A stretch of DNA of 64,000 nucleotides, taken from positions 310,001-374,000 of the forward strand of contig LATX02000214.1 of the NCBI GenBank assembly GCA_001466705.2, read 5' to 3'. A model generated the notes under the pieces. That model did not search any database. It was not told where the DNA came from and saw only the letters and a list, made by a program, of their open reading frames with translations. Positions 25,825-36,526 of this stretch are shown here, in pieces. This DNA comes from Moniliophthora roreri (taxonomy: Eukaryota; Basidiomycota; Agaricomycetes; Agaricales; Marasmiaceae). The position numbers were made by a program, and so were the translations under genes. How positions within the stretch are numbered: the first letter of the stretch is position 1; each line of letters starts with the position of its first letter.

Positions 25825-27614
25825 TTACAGTCCCATTGGCCCATCGGTGAAGCGAGTGTTGAATCTAAACGTTGCTCGGTTCGTAAGTGATTCATGTGGG
25901 GAAAGTTGGAGGAGCACATACCCTTGAGGATCATACTTCTTATAAGTCTTCTTCAAAAAGTCGTACTGGCCATACGAAGCAAGGATGTTTTGGTTCGCAT
26001 CACACTCGTTGAGGAATAAGGGAAGGCCTGGAGTACGTTTGTTCCTAGGAGACAAGATGTCAGCTCCAGCAAGTTGAGTAGTAAAGGCAACATACTGATC
26101 AAGGAGTTTCTTCTTTGCATCCAGGATAGATTTAGGTACCTCAACCTCACCAGGACGAAGCGTCTGCATCATCTGAATCACAGCGTACCCTCCAGTAAGC
26201 GGCGCATCAATCGCGTTTCCTCCATGCTTACGACCATATTCAATCTGAGAGTCTGGAATTGGAGTGTAGGTGATTGCAGTCATGGACAATTGCTTCCTAT
26301 TCTCCTTGGTGAATTTGAGATTGGTTCTATAAACGTCAAGGAAGGCCTTCTCGTCTTTACCCGACAACGCGGATGATCCAAAAATGAATGTGGAGCCGCG
26401 CCCATCTTCTCTGGGGAATATGTTGGCAGCGATATCAGCGTAACTCATCGGACTGATGGATGAGTTGGTGGACGGGATGGATAGGAACTCGCCAAAAATG
26501 GATTTGGGGAGTTCTTTGCCCTGGTAGAACACGTAGAGTGGCATGATTGTCGTGATTTCCCCAGAGTCTGATACGTTTTCCACCAATGTCGAGAAGATGG
26601 CTGGAACAGAGTACAACCATCAATCGGAAATCCTGACAGCGGCAAAGCTGAAACTACTACTTACTGGCGTTGGGATCTTTGACGTCCTTTGTATAACGCG
26701 CAGTAGCCTTGACGACTGCTTCGACAGATGATTCGGGGTACTGGATTACTCCCACGACCCATCTCTTGTCGTCCGGAGTACCAGTGTGGTAGGCGTCGAC
26801 TTCGTATCGAGTGACGATACCAAAGCGATTACCTCCACCCTTGAGCGCCTTGAAAAGATCCTTGTACTGGTTGTTGGCATTAGCCGTGACAACAGTGCCA
26901 TTGACCAAAACGACATCAAGTTCCCTGAAGTTATCCGCACCCCATCCTCTTGAAGGTGACAAGAAGCTGATGCCGCCACCGAGCAAGAAACCAGATCCGA
27001 CGTGACTATTCGTTTCATCAAACATTAGTACGATGACGGAGAGATGTTTCTTCTCTAGACTTACGCGGCTCTTCCACCTACGGGAGCAACACCTTGTGGA
27101 GCAAGCGCAGCCACAACCTCACCCCAACGTATACCGGGTTGAAGGGTTATGGTATCCCTCTGAGCATCGTATGTCGCCTGCTTCATATCCTTGAAATCTA
27201 TCAAAACACCTCCAGCAACGCTGCAGAGGAGCTCAGATCTTGCTGGGTCACAAAAGGTATAGGAAAACATTGAACTCACTTATTCCACCCCTTCATAGCG
27301 CTATGTCCGCCTGCCAAAACAGCATATCTAGATTTTGCCTTGTAAATAGCAGCCATGGCAGTGCTGACGTGTGACGTGTTGGTAGGGTAGACCACGCATG
27401 CTGGGACAAGTGCGGTATTGATGAGGTTCAAAGGAGTGTTGACCGAGTCTTGAAAGTCAGAACCGGACTGTGATTGAACGAGCTCTGATCCAAGGGAAGA
27501 AACAAGGGACGAACATGCGGCTTGACCAGCATCGGTTGGTGGTGCTGCCTCAATACGAAGAATCGAATGAGACGCTACAATGAAAACCAATCCGAGCAAG
27601 GTACGCATCGACAT
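25825..27614 (-). CDS. Secreted BBE-like FAD-linked oxidoreductase
   Basis: A berberine-bridge-enzyme-like oxidase of the VAO/PCMH fold, which oxidises carbohydrates, alcohols or natural products with transfer of electrons to oxygen. It starts at ATG 27614 with a signal peptide (MSMRTLLGLVFIVASHSILR). The FAD-binding half contains VLAGGHSAMKGWNKSVAGG, where the His of GGHS is the expected covalent flavin anchor, then QPGIRWGEV, APVGGRAAHVGSGFLLGGG and GADNFRELDVVLVNG. The second cysteinyl attachment site of bicovalent enzymes is not seen: its place reads AAHVGSG. The substrate half continues through AIFSTLVENVSDSGEI to a BBE-type C-terminus (YDPQGYVLLQ near 25900, FRFNTRFTDGPMGL at the end). 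It is downstream of the P450 on the same strand. The substrate is unknown. Confidence 0.9.
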
Positions 27615-27671
27615 GTTGAAGAAGGAGGATGCGAGTTTGTTGTCCTCCTAGCTGCGAAATCCTGGCGAGTT

Positions 27672-27681
27672 TTTATATGTC
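27672..27681 (-). promoter_or_regulatory. TATA box of the FAD oxidase gene
   Basis: Minus-strand ACATATAAAAAC lies about 60 bp before the ATG at 27614, a normal fungal spacing. Confidence 0.55.
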
Positions 27682-27884
27682 GACGCTACCGTTACTCCAT
27701 CTCCAATCAAGATTCAGAATCTAAACTGCTTTGAGATTCTATCGTTCGCGTATTGCGATGCTTTGACGCGTCATATTATTTCGAGCCTGAGGGTCGCGCT
27801 TGATTTTTGTAGTAAGGCGCGTTTGAATTTTGAAAGATGGGTCGGCGGGCAGGGGTAAATGTACACCGCTGACAACGAATTCTA

Positions 27885-28405
27885 CCCTGTAGATACATTA
27901 GGAATGGTTACCTGTTATGACTTGAATCTACTTACCGTGACACTCTTCTACCCACACATCATAAAATCAATTTCCAAACATACGATGGTGACGTATTCAG
28001 CCGATTTGAAAGGGTACGCCGCTGGCAGGATATCGTACGATGGAGGTACGTTAGGAATGATCCGATGATGGACTTCCACTGAGACGCCGATGGGATCCTC
28101 AACGTATGTTGAACACAGGTTGAACATGAGTACGATGATAGATGATAGCGGCATTATTTTTAGAGAAGCGGACTTTCTGCGCTAGCGAAGAAGTCCTTCA
28201 TCCCATTGTGTCCCCCCATTGTATGTAGTCCCAGAGCCCTATCAAGAAGTTTTGGTGCTGAATATGATACGGGACAGTTCTCATAAACGTCGTTTTTCAT
28301 GAGTAGTTTTTGGCCCCAGGTTCAGTTGCGTGCATCTCGTAACAGAAAATCCTCATCGTACGTTGGAATCCTCGGAACGATGACATTCCTAATGTATCAA
28401 CAGGG
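27885..28405. mobile_element. MITE-like element with 22-bp TIRs and TA target duplication
   Basis: The left end reads CCCTGTAGATACATTAGGAA and continues TG. The right end is its reverse complement with one mismatch (CATTCCTAATGTATCAACAG, then GG). Both ends are flanked by TA (27883-27884 and 28406-28407), the duplication made by Tc1/mariner-type transposases. The inside is 521 bp, non-coding, with subterminal repeats of CGTACGATG and TTAGGAATG, so it would be non-autonomous and moved in trans. Confidence 0.7.
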
Positions 28406-28407
28406 TA

Positions 28408-29829
28408 AGATTTGTTGTCAGTGGTGTAAGAGTGGAAGGAGTGACGGAATCCTGAAAGCTCCCACAAAGGCTGTTCGCCCGGGCCATCACTAGGCGACTT
28501 TCAAACGACTTGTACTACCAAATTTGGTAGATTTGCACGTGCTTTGGGCCAAAGGTAAAGAAAGCGTCCAAAATTCAGCAAGATTCAAAATGACCTCCAG
28601 AAAAGGACAGGGATTCGACGCGAAAACGCCACGTATTTGTCCGTATTACACCGCGAACAGGTTTTGTGGCTTCCCAAAGCCCGACTTTCGAACGGGAACT
28701 TAGAATTTTGTTGTCCGAACATTTATCCGACAAGCCCCTGTCAGGGGTCCTGGTGCAACCAGGCACTGCATTTCCATAAATGAGTCAGGGCAACTTGACG
28801 ACACCCGGCAGATCGTTGATCGTTGGATCTGATTCCTCGGGGCGGGCCTGAAAAGAGACTCGGACTGTGAGATAAATGCTCCGTCGAAAAAGCACTTTGA
28901 GGGCTACATACATACAACGACGGGATGAAGAAGCTGTTCGCTGAGGGACACAATCCCACCGGCGTCTCAGTGGAATGCCCACCGGATCATCCATTCTCTA
29001 CTAAACGTGCCTGAGTACCCCCTCCTACATACGAGGATGACAGTATAGCCTGGCGCATCAGCCGCTATCAGCCGATGATTGAAATTCACACAAGACACTA
29101 CCACTTGTCAGACAAAGAATCCTAATCTAGAATGATTGCAACAAGTCACGGCTGCAGATTAGCCCTGACCTCGGGCTTGGATGGAGTTGCGGGCAGGCGA
29201 ATGCGGAAAGAACGTGTTGACGTCTACGCGCATAGCTTGTCGACGAACCTAACATGTTGTTGCCCCGATGGCATGTCCAACGGATTCCTTCACCACCCTT
29301 CAAAGTTTAGCTGTTCTAATGTCAATGTTTTTGCCGCGGGAATCGTCCCAAAAAGGAAGCCTCTAGAGTCTCTTGAGAAGGACGACTTGAAACGACAGCT
29401 TGATCGAGGTGATCTCCTTGAATCCGCGCGTCCTTTTTTTTGTCATCAGTTACAGGAACAGCTGTAATGTGTGGAAAGAGTTGGCTAAAGCAAGCTCCGT
29501 CGCGCCGCGGAAGCATTGGGATGAATCAACATCCAAGACGTTATTCAAAATTTTAAGTAAAATGTGTAAAACAAATATGTGTGTGTGTGTGTGTGGTATG
29601 CGTGTACAGATGAAAAGGTTACAACAATCGGTAAAAGGTACAAGTGCGTGGTATGGTGTCATGTTGTGTACAGTGCGGAGATGGTATGATAAGGTTAAGA
29701 AAAACAAACAAAACAAAACGAAAATCAACCATCAAAAAAAGGGTAGATATTAGGCTAAAACCCAAAAAGATGAAGCACAAAGATAAAAGAGAACCCGAAA
29801 ATATGCAAGCAAAATGAGTCCAGGCAAGC
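28408..29829. other. Gene-poor spacer with small repeats
   Basis: No supported gene. It contains a perfect 16-bp palindrome CTACCAAATTTGGTAG (28515-28530), a GT dinucleotide run at about 29577-29595, and A-rich sequence after 29700 that is probably 3' sequence of the next gene. Scattered open frames have no recognisable domains. Confidence 0.55.
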
Positions 29830-30799
29830 CTAGGAAGAATTGTGGTCTCTGGCTATTTCTCCAGCCGCAGAGTATCTGGGTGGTTGTGTGTTCGGCATCG
29901 GGGTCAACGTAGTAGAACCGCCGTGCAGTGCAGGCGGAATTGCAGGATGTTCAGGTGCCCGCCTCGATTCCTCTGGGGTACTCGCCTCCATTTCCCGTAA
30001 CGCTTCCGGCCTCTGAGATGTCTGCAGAGCCCGAACACCCAAAACATCAACATACACCGGGGGACCACCATGTTTATCATACGGCGGCAAGTCTGCATCA
30101 TCATCAGCATCCCAATCCCTTTCTCCATGATCAACACGACGACCACCGGCATCTATATCCGCTGCTCTGATCCTAACTCTCCGTGTCCTTGAAGGTTCAA
30201 ATAAGTGTGGAGCATATCGATCTCCACGGTCTGGTGTATACGCAGCAGGTAACTCTGCGAGATGGTAAGGTAAAGGTGAAGCGCCCAATCCATGAATAGG
30301 TAATCCCGTTGTCCTGGGAAACCTTACTCGTTCCCTATCTTCTGCCATGGAACGATAACGACGAGTTCGAGAGCGACGGAAGAATTGTGAGAGAGGAATT
30401 CCTTGATTTCTGAGACGGATCGCTCGACGTATGAGCATGGAAATGATGATGAGGAAAGCAAATGCGAGAAAGAGGAATTCGAGGATTGACTAGAAGGGGA
30501 AAAAATAGAAGATTAGATCCCGAGATCTCAACAAAAAAAAAAAAAAGAAGCTTAAATCTGCTGACCTTGGCTGTATCATTCCTCCTTGCTTGCTGTTGCT
30601 GCTCAGATGTCTGAGTTGGAGTCGGTAGAGTACTTGGGTCGGGGAAAAATGGTTTCTCAGAAGTAGTCGACGTAGGGGGTAATGACGATGATGACGATGA
30701 AGGAGTTGAAGTCGGAGTTGCTGATACCGAAGTGGAGGTGGAAGAACTTGTCGGTGCAGTTGATCCTGCTTGACGAGCAGCGATATGGATAACGTCCAT
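29830..30799 (-). CDS. Single-pass membrane protein with PY motifs
   Basis: Unnamed family. The start is ATG 30799 (MDVIHIAARQAG); codons upstream are open but begin at GTG, so an apparent signal peptide there is not real. The N-terminal 60 or so residues are Ser/Thr/Pro-rich, as in O-glycosylated stalks. A 75-nt intron at about 30490-30565 joins DTAK to a hydrophobic segment (SILEFLFLAFAFLIIISMLI) followed by RRAIRLRNQG, which places the C-terminus in the cytoplasm. The tail carries a conserved block RIRAADIDAGGRRVDHGERD and three WW-domain ligand motifs: DLPPYD, GPPVYV and QPPRYS. Anchored proteins with PPxY motifs commonly recruit Rsp5/Nedd4 ubiquitin ligases, so an adaptor role is plausible but inferred. 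It shares its tail with the gene at 34980-35618. Confidence 0.75.
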
Positions 30800-31590
30800 C
30801 TTGAAAAAAGGTGTGTGCGTGTGTGTAAGAGAGAGTATAGCTATGGCCAAAAGCCACGCGAATGGACTGTGCACTCGATTATGGGTGCATCAAGCGGTAG
30901 GAAAGGAAGGGGCAAGGGGGATGAGGTCAGACCATGATCAAGCGCAGCCTGTAGGCAATTTTTAGGCGGAGGCACGTGCCTTCCTCAATTTATCCTTCTT
31001 CCGCATCCCAAGAATGAGAGTGACACAGATCCTTTTCAAAGGTCGCTCAGCTTGGAAAGGTCCTTATTTTGCTGCCTTTCCGAATCTTAAAGAAGCTCAG
31101 GATCATCGTGTCGCAATAAAAACTCAGGCGAGGAGTTGTACAATTTTGCCAAATTTTGTTGGGTACGTCCACTCCACTGTTCTATTCATGGAGGTACTGA
31201 CACCCGCTTTAATAGCGTCAAATTCCTAGTTCATAATGGAAAGGATTACATTCCTGTCCTCATAACTCCAGAAATGGTGGGGCACAAGTTGGGAGAGTTT
31301 AGTCATACGAAAAAGCCTTTACGATATGGCAAAAAGTAGAGGTGCGTAAAAACTCGGTAAAAAGGTCATTATAACACGCTTTCTGAACCGTTGAAAGATA
31401 GACAATGTTTTACTGGTTCCATGTACACATATCTGCATCCTAATTCAGGCCCGTTGCATTACACGTTGACCTCGGAAAACGTTCCGTATTGAGCCTCGGC
31501 CTTCGCTCCAGACATTCAGCGCCAATGATACGACTAGTCATCACGCTATCGACCTACGATTCTTGTTGTCGACTCACCAATTTACCTGGA
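30800..31590. other. Upstream region of the PY-motif gene and spacer
   Basis: Promoter sequence on the left (CT/GT-rich tract near 30800-30840). The rest holds no recognisable gene. Confidence 0.45.
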
Positions 31591-34395
31591 TAAATTATGG
31601 CCTCCAAAAAGTCGCCTGACGTGGTTTTGACGAAGGCGGAGAATGAAAAAAGTTTTCACAGCATCCACAACTCAAAGTGCAGTATTGCCCGTTAGGGCCA
31701 CGCCGTGAGTGGTCCAATTCGGTCCCATCACTACACAACACTAGGGAGGCATATCGCGGAGAAGGCACCAAGAGTTGAACGTCTTCCTTTGTTACACCGA
31801 GCCATCTAATAACGCACCCCATTCGAAGTGAAGACCGGAGCTCCAGGACCAACTATGATGCGAGCTTGTATTCAGTCAACTCGTCTATCCAGCTCTCGAC
31901 GTGGTAGGCCGAATGTTCTGCCAGAATTTGCACGTACTGACCTTGAGTATGGCCTCTAGTTCATTTCCAAGGACGTAGCTATGGAATTGATCGTGGTCAC
32001 TGCAACGAATCTCACCTCGCTCCTTTTTTGCGTATCCTGAATTCACATTCGAGGGTTCTCGGTACTGAGAAGACCAAGATTACCTACCACTCAAGGTGAG
32101 GCAATTACGTTCAGCCACTGAGAAAAACCTTTCGCATGTCTCATGTCCCTTCCAGTTACATTCAACCATCAATAACACGGCTAGTCAGTTGAGGCAACCC
32201 TACGCACACGACACAACAAGTGGGCTGACCTTTCAAGTTTCTCATACCGTTCAACTGGATCAATTGTGGCTTCCAAAAAATTTTCCCGAGATGGTGTTTA
32301 CGGAGGTTATCAAGATGCCCGGGGGGATGAACAAGTTCTGGGAAGGTTCACAGCCCCATTCGAAGCTCAAAATCCGTTGGGCCACATCGTGAGTGGTTTG
32401 ATTCACCTTTCTAGTTCGAATCTAGGCTTTTAATTGTATAGGATGCCGACATGGGTTTAACGGAGGTTATCAAGATGCCCGGAGAATGAACAGTTCTGGG
32501 AAGATTCACAGCATTTGCGGCTCAAAATGCAGGTTTTGTGCGTTGGGCCACATCGTGAGTGGTTTGATTCACCTTTCTAGTTCAAGTCTAAGCTTCTAAT
32601 TGTATAGGATGAGAGGAATGTACACTCTCTCGGTACCGTGAGTCCAGTTTTGGTCTTGGCGGCGTTAATGATCGTAGTTGCTCCAGGGATGCAACTCGTT
32701 GCTAGAATTTACCATATGAAACGTTCCGGCTACGTGAGCTCAGGACGTTTCGTCACAACCGAAGACGTAAGATTCCGATTGTAAAAAAAGGGCATCTTGA
32801 GCAGCACTATAGACTTTGGTGAGTATGGCTTTAGGCTTTTGAACGTTTGAGCCGAACTCATCATTGCTTTTCATTCAGTTGTATTTAGTCTCACTGCTAC
32901 GGTGGCGCGTCGTGAGTAAGGCACCAAGAATTGAACGCCTTCCTTTGTCACACCGAGCCATCGAACAACTGGGAGGCGGAGCTCCGTTCATAGAACAGAA
33001 CCAACGAATATCGAGGTTGTATTCACTGTCCAACTCGAGAGGAACCTTGACGCGGTATGCCGAACGTTGTGTAAGATTCTACACGTACTGACCTTGAACA
33101 TAGTCGTTCTAATGGCTCGTAAATCATTCAAGTATGGTCTTCAAAAGGTACCCGACGTAGCCTTGATGGAGGGTCATCAAGATACCCAGAGAAATACTCA
33201 AATTCTGGGAAGATTCACAGCATCCGCAACTCTAAAAACTCTCGTCATTACGGGCTTGCTCATTAAGCCACACCGTGAGTTGTCAAAGTCATCTTACTAG
33301 TCAAGTCTGATCTTTGATCTGCATAGTAGTCTAAGAGGCATTACTTTCTCGGTTACTCGTGGGCTCAGTGCTGCAGAGCTCTTGTTCTAGGAGGCCCTAA
33401 CGAGTACCGCTATTCAGATATGCTTTGCTATAATCGCAATTTTTGAAATGAACATGCACTCAACTGGTTGATTCCAGTTGCGAAAGAGGCACTTCAACCC
33501 CCACAATTCAAGTTTCGGTGAGCATAACATCTAGGTTCCCGAGAGCCTGGCTCAGACCCACTATTCAGTTGCATCTGGTCTCACAGCTATGTAACACTAT
33601 GAGGGACGCATCGCGGATACGGTGCACCTAGAATTGAGCGTCTTCCTTTGTCATACCAAGTCGTCGAATAACGTACCCCGATTTGAAGGACGGAATGTAA
33701 TTCGGAGCTCCGTTCATGGAACAGAACCAACGAATGTCCAACTTGAGAGGACCACTTTTGACCTGGTATATCGATTTTTCTGTTAGAACTCGCATGTACC
33801 GACCTCGAGTGTAGTCTCAAGTTCATTTCCGGGGACATGATTATGGAGTCGGTCGTATCACCTCGCGGATGAGCGTGGTTATTGCTTGTACAGACTACCC
33901 TTTCCCTTCCATTCGAGAAACCGAGGAAAAAGCCTATTGTGGGTCCACTCCTCATCTAGTTAATATCCACTTGTCATTTGGCTGAACTATTTCTACAGGC
34001 ATCTCTACCCTGAAGGGTGTAGTCGGTTTTACACTACGCGAACTACCGACGGGAAGACTTGCACAGGCCTAAATCAGGAAACTCGTGACGTTGAAGAATC
34101 TTCTTCAATCTATTCTTTGCCTTGATCGTAGCAAATTTGGCTACATTTGCTTCTATTATTGGCTTTTCGACGAAGCAGCAGCATCAACCGAAAAATCAGA
34201 ATACACGCTTCGAGTGTCTGGGTATTCCGCAGTCAACTCCTTGAACCGACGAGCAATGACAGAGGTTTCAACCTCACTGTCACGGACTCTACTCGCTCCT
34301 TTCGCGTATCCCCGAGTTCAAATTCAAAGGTTTCTCGGTGCAGGGAAAGATCAAGAATACCTACCGTTCAAGGTGAGATAATTACGTTGCCCTTC
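31590..34395. repeat. Degenerate repeat array of unknown origin
   Basis: Four kinds of block recur in diverged form. Block a (ACCGTGAGTGGT context) is at 31703, 32388, 32552 and 33273. Block b (GCACCAAGAATTGAACGTCT) is at 31765, 32921 and 33623. Block c (GGAGCTCC, then GAACCAACGAAT) is at about 31838, 32978 and 33705, followed by a shared stretch reading GTACTGACCTTGAGTATGG-like. Block d (CGCTCCTTT-TGCGTATCC, ending CTCAAGGTGAG) is at 32017 and 34287. No open frame spans a unit. The blocks are probably relics of one repeatedly duplicated locus or element; no transposon protein is recognisable. Confidence 0.65.
32295..32610. repeat. Tandem duplication, 160-bp period, with intron-like segment
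   Basis: GGAGGTTATCAAGATGCCCG begins each unit (about 32302 and 32463) and each ends with GTGAGTGGTTTGATTCACCT to TTGTATAGGATG. The latter is a 53-nt segment bounded by GTGAGT and TATAG, as in a fungal intron. The two units differ by small indels. Confidence 0.75.
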
Positions 34396-34979
34396 CATCT
34401 CTCCCTTTTGAGCTTAGTTCATATGATCACAGACATGTCAAAAAAGTTCCTTGGTGGGAGGGCAACTGCTGACTCTTTATGTTTTCTGCGTTGCTTACGG
34501 ATCTTGAAAGGCCCCCAATGATATTCGTCCAATCTCAGAATGTGCAAATTGGTGCCTACTCGACACGGAATTGTATGCATGCCCAAGTAATAACATCACT
34601 GTCAAGTCTGGACTCTTCGAGTTGATGGGCCCATTTCCGTAGTTCTTCACTTCTCGCTCACCACCGAATTCGAATTCGAATTGTGGTCGCCTAAATCTAA
34701 ATCCCTTGCCAATCCAGGCGATGTCCTCATCGCCATCGTCACAATCTATTTTTTTCCCATCCGCAGGACACTGCGTGGAGTAGTTCCGACTCTTCGCAAA
34801 AAGAAGCGGGACCGGAAAGTGAGGTGGGGTAAAGAAGGAGTTTGCAGACACGTGTTGACGGAATCCGATTTCTGGAAAAGGCAATCGCAAGATCTGGATT
34901 CCATTATTCGTGTCGTCCCATATATACTGGTACAAGCTGTTCTGGTATCAATCCCTTCTTTTCACTATCCGAACACGCC

Positions 34980-35618
34980 ATGCACGCAAATCGACCACCA
35001 TCATCACTTCCGTCCTTCCCTGCAATACCTTCGAGGAGCAAAGACCTTGTACCTTCCTCTCCGACGCCGATGCCTGCTAAACCCGTCTCTCGCATTCGTC
35101 GCGTGATGAGATTTCGTAATGTTTTCGGTCGTACACGATCGTCCAGTTCAGAGGACGAAATCGACGAATCTACCTTGACGATGGATGCGCCGACGCGGGC
35201 ACACGACACGTCAGGCTCAGATCACTCTAGAGACTCGGACGGAAACACGGTGGAGCAAAACACCAACTCCGCACCCATCACACCTCCACCTCAGAGACCG
35301 CCACCTAGGAGAGCAGTACGGCCTCGTGCAGCCGATATATTCGAAGGAGGACGTAGACTTGACTCGGGTACAGAACGAGATTGGGATTTGGAAGAGATGA
35401 TTGAGGGGAGTGAAGGAGTGGATAATAGGGAAGGGGAGTTACCAAAGTATGACAAGGCCGGTCGACCGCCCAAGTACGGAGAACTTGCGGATATGGGCGT
35501 AGGGAGGCGTGTTGCAGAACCTCCTGCACGGACACAACCTTCTACCGAGTATCCACCGAGAACGCCCCCGCCTAGATACTCGTCAGAGTTCACGCTCGTC
35601 ATTCCTACTTGTTCTTGA
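34980..35618 (+). CDS. Paralogue of the PY-motif protein, without membrane segment
   Basis: Reading frame from ATG 34980 (MHANRPPSSLPS) or more likely 35070 (MPAKPVSRIRRVMRFRNVFG) to a stop at 35618. It matches the cytoplasmic tail of the protein at 29830-30799: RPRAADIFEGGRRLDSGTER then DWDLEE corresponds to RIRAADIDAGGRRVDHGERD then WDADDD. It keeps three PY-type motifs in the same order (ELPKYDKAGRPPKY and PPPRYS). No hydrophobic anchor is coded in this exon. Either an upstream exon in the repeat-rich 34.4-34.9 kb supplies one or the copy is cytosolic. TATATA at about 34920 is a candidate TATA element. Function is inferred to be WW-domain binding. Confidence 0.65.
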   Translation: MHANRPPSSLPSFPAIPSRSKDLVPSSPTPMPAKPVSRIRRVMRFRNVFGRTRSSSSEDEIDESTLTMDAPTRAHDTSGSDHSRDSDGNTVEQNTNSAPITPPPQRPPPRRAVRPRAADIFEGGRRLDSGTERDWDLEEMIEGSEGVDNREGELPKYDKAGRPPKYGELADMGVGRRVAEPPARTQPSTEYPPRTPPPRYSSEFTLVIPTCS

Positions 35619-36526
35619 CTCCAACTTTTTTCTTGGTCGGAGGCGTACATTACCCCCTCCCTTCCTTTGTCATATCTCATTACTCGTATTATTACCATCA
35701 AGGCCTGAAGCTAGTAATTAGTGGGTGCGGCATCTATTCTACGATTGCACTGTCCTCCTTCTGATTTAAAACTATTTTTATTCTTTTGGTTATTTTAGCT
35801 TGTATATCAAAACTACGGATACACATGCAAAGGATTCGAGAACACTTGCGCACGCGTGCTGATCGAGATGGAAGCACTGTCACAGGCGTTGAGGGCCGAT
35901 TTCATTCAGGGTTTGGCATTTGCCGAGACATGCAGGCCCTCTTGTTTTCTCTCTCCCAATTCGAAAGGAAGAAAAGAACAATATCACGTTCTGGATCTAG
36001 GGTTCAGAGCAATTTGCAATAGTTGTTGTTTCGCTCATGGAAGAGTTACAGTGGAATCGAAGCATTCCTCGCAGGCCTTTGGAAGTGACGACACGCCATT
36101 GCCGTGAGTGCTTGTTTTCCTTCGAGACACTCGAATTCAGAATATATACCTCTAGCTCACCACAAATGTGCAGGTCAAAAAGGGGAGAACAATAACATTT
36201 CGCGTGTGGCATATACCCCCCAACACGTTGCAAGGTTCCTCAACGACCCATCAAATTTATCCACCCTATTTAGCAAGTGGACAATGCAAGTTTTTGTGGC
36301 ATACAAGCAACTGTGGAAGATTCACACGTATTTAAGAGGAACGATATCTTATCTCTCCTACCCTCACTCTTCCTAAACACCCCGCACGTTCAGCTCAGGC
36401 TGTTGCTAATGTTTATTCTCGAACTTGGACCTACACCACATCGCTATCTACAAACACACAATCCAAACCTTGACATCTATCATTTCCGGAATATTTTATC
36501 AGCGTCTCCTTCACCCTATAATCGTC
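35619..36526. other. Spacer between PY paralogue and basic membrane protein gene
   Basis: 3' sequence and promoter, AT-rich with no recognised gene. Short frames at 35786-36376 have no domain. Confidence 0.5.

Noticed and set aside
30500..30560. A-rich tract as a poly(A) retroposon tail
   Set aside because: It lies within a well-bounded intron of the PY-motif gene as its polypyrimidine tract on the minus strand.
30800..30874. Signal peptide (MHSPFAWLLAIAIL) on the PY-motif protein
   Set aside because: The first codon is GTG, not ATG. The first in-frame ATG is at 30799, so the hydrophobic stretch is in the 5' untranslated region.
34681..34830. Membrane-anchor exon (VLIAIVTIYFFPI) for the PY paralogue
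   Set aside because: Hydrophobic and followed by basic residues, but no donor/acceptor pair connects it in frame to 34980 and it borders the repeat array.
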